DNA of 10,326 bases from Dehalococcoidia bacterium (lineage in GTDB: Bacteria > Chloroflexota > Dehalococcoidia > GIF9 > UBA5629): positions 1-10,326 of the forward strand of contig JAQTLG010000032.1 of the NCBI GenBank assembly GCA_028715025.1. The letters run 5' to 3'. The notes beneath the pieces are model-generated. The model had not been told where the DNA came from, made no database searches, and was given only the letters and a program-made list of their open reading frames with translations. Positions 6,685 to 10,326 of the stretch are shown piece after piece. The position numbers and the translations under genes are program-made. Within the stretch, counting starts at the first letter, position 1. Each line of letters begins with the position of its first letter.

Positions 6685-7310
6685 TACTTGATCACCCCCA
6701 GCATTAACATCAGGAGCAGGCCCCACGAAATCACCACCATTATGAACCAGATAACCTTGTTCCAGCGCAGAATCTTCACACCGTCCAGCGGCGGGAAGGG
6801 TACGAGGTTGAAAGCCGCCAGCCACAGGTTGACCTGGAAGCCGAAGGCGCCGACCAGGCTCCAGATGCCGGAATTTCCCGCCCCCGCGGTCAGCAGGAAG
6901 AAAAGTCCGGCCAGTATAATATTGGCGACGGGGCCGGCGGCTGATATCATCCCCTCCTCCCCGGGATCCGGCTGCTTATATGTCGATGTATAGACGGCGC
7001 CCGGCGCGAAAAAAAGAAAACGGCCGAAGCTGATAATGGCGGAGGCGACTGCTATGATCAGGCCAAGCTTCCACATGCGGAACTCGGCACGGTATCCGAA
7101 GCGCTGGGCCACTCCCTTGTGGGCCAGCTCATGAAAGAGAAAGCCGGTCCCAATGCCGACCAGGGCTACGCCCAGGAAAATGGCAAACTGCGCCAGCGAC
7201 TGCGCATAAGGCGTTCCCTGCTGAGGGATCAAGTATTGCAGGGAAAAGCATAAACCCAGCGCCAGCCAGCAGATGGCAAGATCGCGCAGTTCGATTTTAC
7301 TGAAGCTCAC
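6684..7310 (-). CDS. M50 (site-2 protease-like) membrane metalloprotease
   Basis: A 208-residue polytopic membrane protein of the short M50 type, without PDZ or CBS domains. The zinc motif is FHELAHKG (H60, E61, H64) in one membrane helix, and the third ligand is in FNLVPFPPLDG (D176), matching the family's N-x-x-P-x-P-P-L-D-G. About six hydrophobic segments are visible (roughly 10-28, 41-63, 83-103, 122-142, 150-170, 186-206). Members cleave transmembrane or near-membrane substrates; some minimal ones have unknown targets. It starts with GTG 7310, whose GTGA overlaps the tlyA stop by four bases; no clear Shine-Dalgarno is present, so translation probably depends on coupling to tlyA. It ends in a one-base overlap with the hydrolase gene. 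No anti-sigma factor gene, a usual partner, is visible here. Confidence 0.92.
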   Translation of the reverse strand: MSFSKIELRDLAICWLALGLCFSLQYLIPQQGTPYAQSLAQFAIFLGVALVGIGTGFLFHELAHKGVAQRFGYRAEFRMWKLGLIIAVASAIISFGRFLFFAPGAVYTSTYKQPDPGEEGMISAAGPVANIILAGLFFLLTAGAGNSGIWSLVGAFGFQVNLWLAAFNLVPFPPLDGVKILRWNKVIWFIMVVISWGLLLMLMLGVIK

Positions 7311-8038
7311 GGTTTAAAGGGCCTCATATGCATTAGAAATTCTATATTCCCATCGGCGCCGGAGATAGGTGACGCCGTCAGGTTAAGCAACGACCAGTTA
7401 TTCAGATTTATCCAGGTTATGAATTTGCCGATGCAGCGGGCGTGAACCTCCGGATCTCTGATCACGCCGCCTTTGCCCACGTCCTTCCTATCGGCCTCGA
7501 ACTGCGGTTTGAAGAGGACGACCAGCCCGCCGTCCTGTTCAAGATGCGGCAGTATATTGGGTATGACCGCGGTTACCGATATGAACGATACGTCCACGGT
7601 GGCCAGGCTGGCTTTGCCGGGCAGATCGAAGGGATAGTGGGCATTGACCTTCTCGATGACGATTACACGATCATCCTGCCGCAGCCTGTAATCTATCTGT
7701 CCATGGCCGACATCCAGAGCGAAAACTCTCTCCGCCCCGTGCTGCAACAGGCAGTCGGTGAAGCCCCCCGTCGATGCCCCGACGTCCAGGCATTGCAGGC
7801 CAGATACGTTGATGCCGAACTCCTTCAGCGCATGCTCGAGCTTGAGGCCGCCCCGGCTTACATAGGGCAGCTTCTCCTTGAGGCTTATTTCGACATCGTC
7901 CGATATAAGGTATCCCGCCTTGGTCAGCAGACTGCCGTTAACGGTCACCTCGCCGGCCATAATCATAGCCTGCGCCTTGCTCCTGTTCCCGGCAAGGCCG
8001 CGTGCGACTAAAAGGCTGTCGAGGCGCTGTTTGGGCAT
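7307..8038 (-). CDS. tlyA: TlyA family rRNA 2'-O-methyltransferase
   Basis: A 243-residue protein with an N-terminal S4 RNA-binding domain (RLDSLLVARGLAGNRSKAQA, about 5-65) and a C-terminal FtsJ/RrmJ-like Rossmann methyltransferase. The AdoMet loop is DVGASTGGFTD (85-95). The K-D-K-E catalytic set is present: K66 (RGGLK), D149 (TVDVSF), K177 (LFKPQFE) and E233 (GNIEF), with spacing like K69-D154-K182-E238 of Mycobacterium tuberculosis TlyA. That enzyme 2'-O-methylates 16S C1409 and 23S C1920 and affects capreomycin sensitivity; some relatives modify only 23S rRNA. The family is often annotated as hemolysin A, which is doubtful. No Shine-Dalgarno precedes ATG 8038. A TATATT lies 13 bases upstream, directly against an inverted repeat, but no -35 box is visible. 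It overlaps the M50 gene by four bases. Confidence 0.95.
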   Translation of the reverse strand: MPKQRLDSLLVARGLAGNRSKAQAMIMAGEVTVNGSLLTKAGYLISDDVEISLKEKLPYVSRGGLKLEHALKEFGINVSGLQCLDVGASTGGFTDCLLQHGAERVFALDVGHGQIDYRLRQDDRVIVIEKVNAHYPFDLPGKASLATVDVSFISVTAVIPNILPHLEQDGGLVVLFKPQFEADRKDVGKGGVIRDPEVHARCIGKFITWINLNNWSLLNLTASPISGADGNIEFLMHMRPFKP

Positions 8039-8057
8039 ATCAATAATTGTGAATATA

Positions 8058-8085
8058 CAGGGGCGGATTTCAAAATCCGCCCCTG
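8058..8085. repeat. Perfect 13-bp inverted repeat, 2-nt spacer
   Basis: The arms are CAGGGGCGGATTT (8058-8070) and its exact complement (8073-8085) around a CA spacer, in the gap between the SDR gene and tlyA. It would form a very stable hairpin on either strand. Neither side carries a T-run, so it is not a standard Rho-independent terminator. It may be a REP-like palindromic unit or a hairpin that stops transcription or protects the 3' end of the SDR transcript. Confidence 0.85.
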
Positions 8086-8099
8086 CGTCATCAATGACG
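8086..8099. repeat. Second, abutting 6-bp inverted repeat
   Basis: The arms are CGTCAT (8086-8091) and ATGACG (8094-8099), again around a CA spacer, and they start at the base after the longer repeat ends. Together they form two adjacent hairpins just 3' of the SDR stop. Confidence 0.6.
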
Positions 8100-8110
8100 G
8101 GTATCTCCTG

Positions 8111-9034
8111 TTATTTCGCCGGAGGAGGCGGCGGGGGCAACATGCCCTTGGTCAGGCTCTTGGGCATCAGGTCAGCCAGCTCCTTGACCGTCCAGACGCC
8201 GTCTTTAAAGATGCTCGAAATCACGGTGGGTTCGGAATACAGTCCGACCTCGCCTCCACCCACGAAGAAGGTCTTGCCGTTTATGCCGCCCGCAGCATCC
8301 GTTGCCAGATAGACCACCAGCGGTGCAATATGCTCGGGCGCCATCTTCTTCAACTCGGCTCCGATATCCAGGCCCAGTCCGCCGCCGCCTTCCTTGGCTT
8401 TCTTTTCCATAGCCGCCTGCAACTCGGGAGTCAGTGTCAGCCTGGTAGCTGCGATGGGACGTATGCAGTTGGTGGTCACACCGTACTTGGCCATATCGAG
8501 GGCCACGGTGCGCGTGAACCCCACGATGCCTTCCTTGGCTGCACTGTAGTTGGCCTGCCCCAGATTGCCCAGGCCGGCCTGCGACGACGTGTTGATGATG
8601 CGCCCGCTGCGCTGCTGCCGGAAGACGGCGCAGGCATGCCGCGTGCAGAAAAAATGCCCGTAAAGATGCACCTTCTGGATGATGTCCCACTCGTCCTCGG
8701 TCATATGGAAGACCATGCGGTCACGCAGTATGCCTGCGTTGTTGACCAGTATGTCTATTTTGCCGAAGGCGTCGACGGCCGTCTTGATTATATTCTCGCC
8801 GCCCTTCCAGGTGGCCACCGAATCGTAGTTGGCCACAGCCTGGCCGCCCATCTTCTTGATCTCGGCCACGACCTCGTCGGCCGGCACGGATGCCGAGCCT
8901 GCGCCGTCGGACCCGCCACCCAGATCGTTGATAACGACCTTGGCCCCTTCCGATGCGAAGAGCAGCGCCTCGGCCTTTCCCAGGCCGCGCCCTGAGCCGG
9001 TGATTACGGCTACCTTACCGTCTAATAAACCCAT
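8111..9034 (-). CDS. SDR-family dehydrogenase, MFE-2 (3R)-hydroxyacyl-CoA dehydrogenase-like
   Basis: A 307-residue short-chain dehydrogenase. Seen: the cofactor loop TGSGRGLG (12-19), NDLGGGSDG (36-44), NNAG (98-101), catalytic S150, Y163 and K167 (NTSSQAG, YSAAK). The stretches INDLGG, GGQAVANYDSV, NNAGILRDR and EDEWDIIQKVHL closely resemble the dehydrogenase domain of peroxisomal multifunctional enzyme 2 (HSD17B4), which oxidises (3R)-hydroxyacyl-CoA with NAD. A fatty-acyl or related CoA/steroid substrate is therefore likely but not proven. A C-terminal extension after the SDR core (about 265-307) ends in six consecutive prolines (300-305), a known ribosome-stalling context that calls for EF-P. 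An AGGAGGT six bases upstream of the ATG confirms the start. It is 70 bp downstream of the MFS gene; the two may act in uptake and oxidation of the same compound. Confidence 0.93.
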   Translation of the reverse strand: MGLLDGKVAVITGSGRGLGKAEALLFASEGAKVVINDLGGGSDGAGSASVPADEVVAEIKKMGGQAVANYDSVATWKGGENIIKTAVDAFGKIDILVNNAGILRDRMVFHMTEDEWDIIQKVHLYGHFFCTRHACAVFRQQRSGRIINTSSQAGLGNLGQANYSAAKEGIVGFTRTVALDMAKYGVTTNCIRPIAATRLTLTPELQAAMEKKAKEGGGGLGLDIGAELKKMAPEHIAPLVVYLATDAAGGINGKTFFVGGGEVGLYSEPTVISSIFKDGVWTVKELADLMPKSLTKGMLPPPPPPAK

Positions 9035-9040
9035 GCAGAT

Positions 9041-9047
9041 ACCTCCT
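9041..9047 (-). promoter_or_regulatory. Consensus ribosome binding site of the SDR gene
   Basis: AGGAGGT on the minus strand, six bases before ATG 9034, within an A-rich stretch. This is the best Shine-Dalgarno with correct spacing in the window and suggests strong initiation. Confidence 0.85.
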
Positions 9048-9066
9048 TTTTTATGCGAAGTAGATT

Positions 9067-9096
9067 ATTTTAACACACGTTGATGCAAATAATTAA
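9067..9096 (-). promoter_or_regulatory. Weak candidate promoter for the SDR gene
   Basis: In the AT-rich 70-bp gap between the MFS and SDR genes, TTAATT (9096-9091) and TAAAAT (9072-9067) are 18 bases apart on the minus strand. The -10 match is fair and the -35 match poor. AT-richness alone can produce such matches, so this is tentative. No terminator hairpin is seen in the gap. Confidence 0.3.
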
Positions 9097-9104
9097 TAGT
9101 CTGT

Positions 9105-10326
9105 TCAGGCCTCGGCCAGCAGGGTCTCGCGCCTGACCTTCTCCGCATCATCCGGATAGGTGCGCGCGGCGATGAGGAAGAATATACCACCCACAACACC
9201 TACTGCAGCCGAGAGCATGACCGCCATGCTCAATCCCTCGGCGCCGCCACCCAGCAGATCGGACAGCCAGCCTATCAGCCACGGGCCCCAGGCCCCACCG
9301 AAGAGGTACTGGGCAAATACCACCAGCCCCATGGAGAGGCCCTTGTGGGCCACCGGCACGATATCCTGCGAAACCGTGGCAAAAGCCGGCACCGCCATCG
9401 AGGCAATGATGCCGTAGAGCACGGCCAGCGCAATGCCCAGGGGGCTGAACTTTGTCAGTATCACGATCACGATCAACACAGCGGAGGTCAGGTAGGCAAC
9501 GGCCGGTACATACATCCTGCCGCGCGGATCCTTCTTGCGCCAGACATCCGACAGCACGCCGCCCAGCGGCGCACCGATGATAGCAGTCAGGCCGATTCCC
9601 CCAACCAGCATGCCGGCGGCGGCCTCGTTCACATTCATTACGCGCATGATCAGGCTGGGCAGCCAGATCAACACCGAGGTGGACATGAAAACGGCCAGGC
9701 CCAGGGCCGGGTAGAACCATTTGATAGTAGGCAGCTTGAGCACGTTGCTCAGCGCAACAAAAAAGCCCTTGATACCGGTCGATGCGCCTGCATCAACCGC
9801 TGTCTTATAATCCTTCATAAAGAAGGCCAGTACACCCAGGATAACGCCGGGTATGGCGAAATAGTAAAAAGGCGTGCGCCATCCGAACTTGGCCGAGATG
9901 ATACCGCCCAGCATCACGCCGGCAGCCGCCCCCAGCGGTATGGCGATGTGAAAGATGCCGAGCGCCCTGCCTCGTTTCTCCTTGGCATAAGAGGCGCTGA
10001 TCATGGCGGTGCCGCCCGGTACGAAGCCGGCTTCGCCCAGGCCTACGAAGGCGCGCGGGATGAGCACAGTGACAAAGTTGGTCGCCAGGCCGGTGAGGAA
10101 GGTGAAGCCGCTCCACAGTATGGCCATCAGCCCGATCGATTTCCTGCGGCTCCAGCGGTCGATCATGTGTGCTATGGGGAAGGAGAAGAGCGCCATACCC
10201 AGGATGAGCACTGTCGAGGCCAGTCCGCATTCGGCGTCGGTCAGGCCCAGCTCCATTTTCATAGGCTGCAGGATGACCGAGAACACCTGCCGGTCCATGT
10301 AGTTGATGGCGTACAGCAGTGTACAT
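9105..10326 (-). CDS. MFS transporter (spinster-like), N-terminus beyond the window
   Basis: A major facilitator superfamily carrier with about 12 membrane helices. The ATG at 10298 is not the true start: the frame stays open to the window edge and reads LLYAINYMDRQVFS, the typical end of the first helix, so some 10-20 N-terminal residues are missing. Seen: the loop 2-3 motif IDRWSRRKS, RAFVGLGEAGFVPGG followed by KEKRGRALGIFHIAIPLG (helices 4-5, matching the spinster-like subfamily pattern), and a repeat of the loop motif in the second half, GGVLSDVWRKKDPRGR. Spinster-like carriers move lipids, sugars or organic anions with protons; the substrate cannot be deduced. It lies upstream of the SDR dehydrogenase gene on the same strand, suggesting uptake or export of a related metabolite. 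Confidence 0.92.
   Translation of the reverse strand, partial: CTLLYAINYMDRQVFSVILQPMKMELGLTDAECGLASTVLILGMALFSFPIAHMIDRWSRRKSIGLMAILWSGFTFLTGLATNFVTVLIPRAFVGLGEAGFVPGGTAMISASYAKEKRGRALGIFHIAIPLGAAAGVMLGGIISAKFGWRTPFYYFAIPGVILGVLAFFMKDYKTAVDAGASTGIKGFFVALSNVLKLPTIKWFYPALGLAVFMSTSVLIWLPSLIMRVMNVNEAAAGMLVGGIGLTAIIGAPLGGVLSDVWRKKDPRGRMYVPAVAYLTSAVLIVIVILTKFSPLGIALAVLYGIIASMAVPAFATVSQDIVPVAHKGLSMGLVVFAQYLFGGAWGPWLIGWLSDLLGGGAEGLSMAVMLSAAVGVVGGIFFLIAARTYPDDAEKVRRETLLAEA

Noticed and set aside
6685..6825. N-terminal extension of the alpha/beta hydrolase frame
   Set aside because: The 47 extra codons lie entirely inside the M50 protease gene, and the TAATG junction with GGGGGTGAT supports the ATG at 6684.
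7307..8038. Hemolysin function for the TlyA homologue
   Set aside because: The S4 plus FtsJ-like domains and complete K-D-K-E set indicate an rRNA methyltransferase; the hemolysin label is historical.
8058..8085. Standard Rho-independent terminator
   Set aside because: The stem is strong, but no T-run follows on either strand.
8330..8995. Plus-strand open frame (221 codons) opposite the SDR gene
   Set aside because: It is antisense to a gene with clear SDR motifs and has no ribosome site or recognisable domain.
1..10326. CRISPR array, tRNA, rRNA, insertion sequence, prophage or defence island
   Set aside because: No regularly spaced repeats, tRNA-like cloverleaf, transposase or phage genes were seen. 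The lone methyltransferase fragment is not enough to call a defence system.

Overview
The window is a bacterial chromosome segment of moderately high GC (estimated by eye at about 55-58%). It is packed with genes, and all but one read on the minus strand. Gene content suggests an anaerobe-type lineage such as Dehalococcoidia/Chloroflexota: an Fe-S type PurF, a short M50 membrane protease, an MFE-2-like dehydrogenase and a spinster-like MFS carrier. This placement is an inference from gene families only. No rRNA, tRNA, CRISPR array, IS element, prophage gene or origin is visible, and no gap between genes exceeds about 125 bp.

Reading in the direction of transcription (right to left): (1) 10326-9105, an MFS transporter whose start lies off the right edge, followed by an AT-rich gap and an SDR dehydrogenase (9034-8111) resembling the (3R)-hydroxyacyl-CoA dehydrogenase domain of peroxisomal multifunctional enzyme 2. 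(2) A 72-bp gap with two abutting perfect inverted repeats (8058-8099). (3) A tightly coupled trio, tlyA (rRNA 2'-O-methyltransferase), an M50 site-2-protease-like gene and an alpha/beta hydrolase, joined by GTGA and TAATG overlaps. (4) A 125-bp gap with a near-consensus sigma-70-type promoter (TTGACC, 17 bp, TATAAT) only 14 bp from the purF start codon. (5) The purine cluster purF-purM-purH, which lacks purN, then a small unknown protein, a RidA-family protein lacking the usual catalytic arginine, and a glycerophosphodiester phosphodiesterase. These are closely spaced and probably form one transcription unit. (6) On the plus strand at the left edge, the C-terminal end of a beta-class DNA methyltransferase, converging on the phosphodiesterase and sharing a CTATAG palindrome that supplies both stop codons.

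PurF makes phosphoribosylamine, PurM closes the imidazole ring to AIR, and PurH performs the last two steps to IMP, so the core unit is de novo purine synthesis. The most interesting points are the purF promoter, which implies a nearly leaderless mRNA, with an 11-bp direct repeat over its -35 box; a Rid-family protein with Ser in place of the catalytic Arg in a purine operon; and the double hairpin upstream of tlyA. I did not find a clearly novel multi-gene system here. Most of the window is housekeeping.
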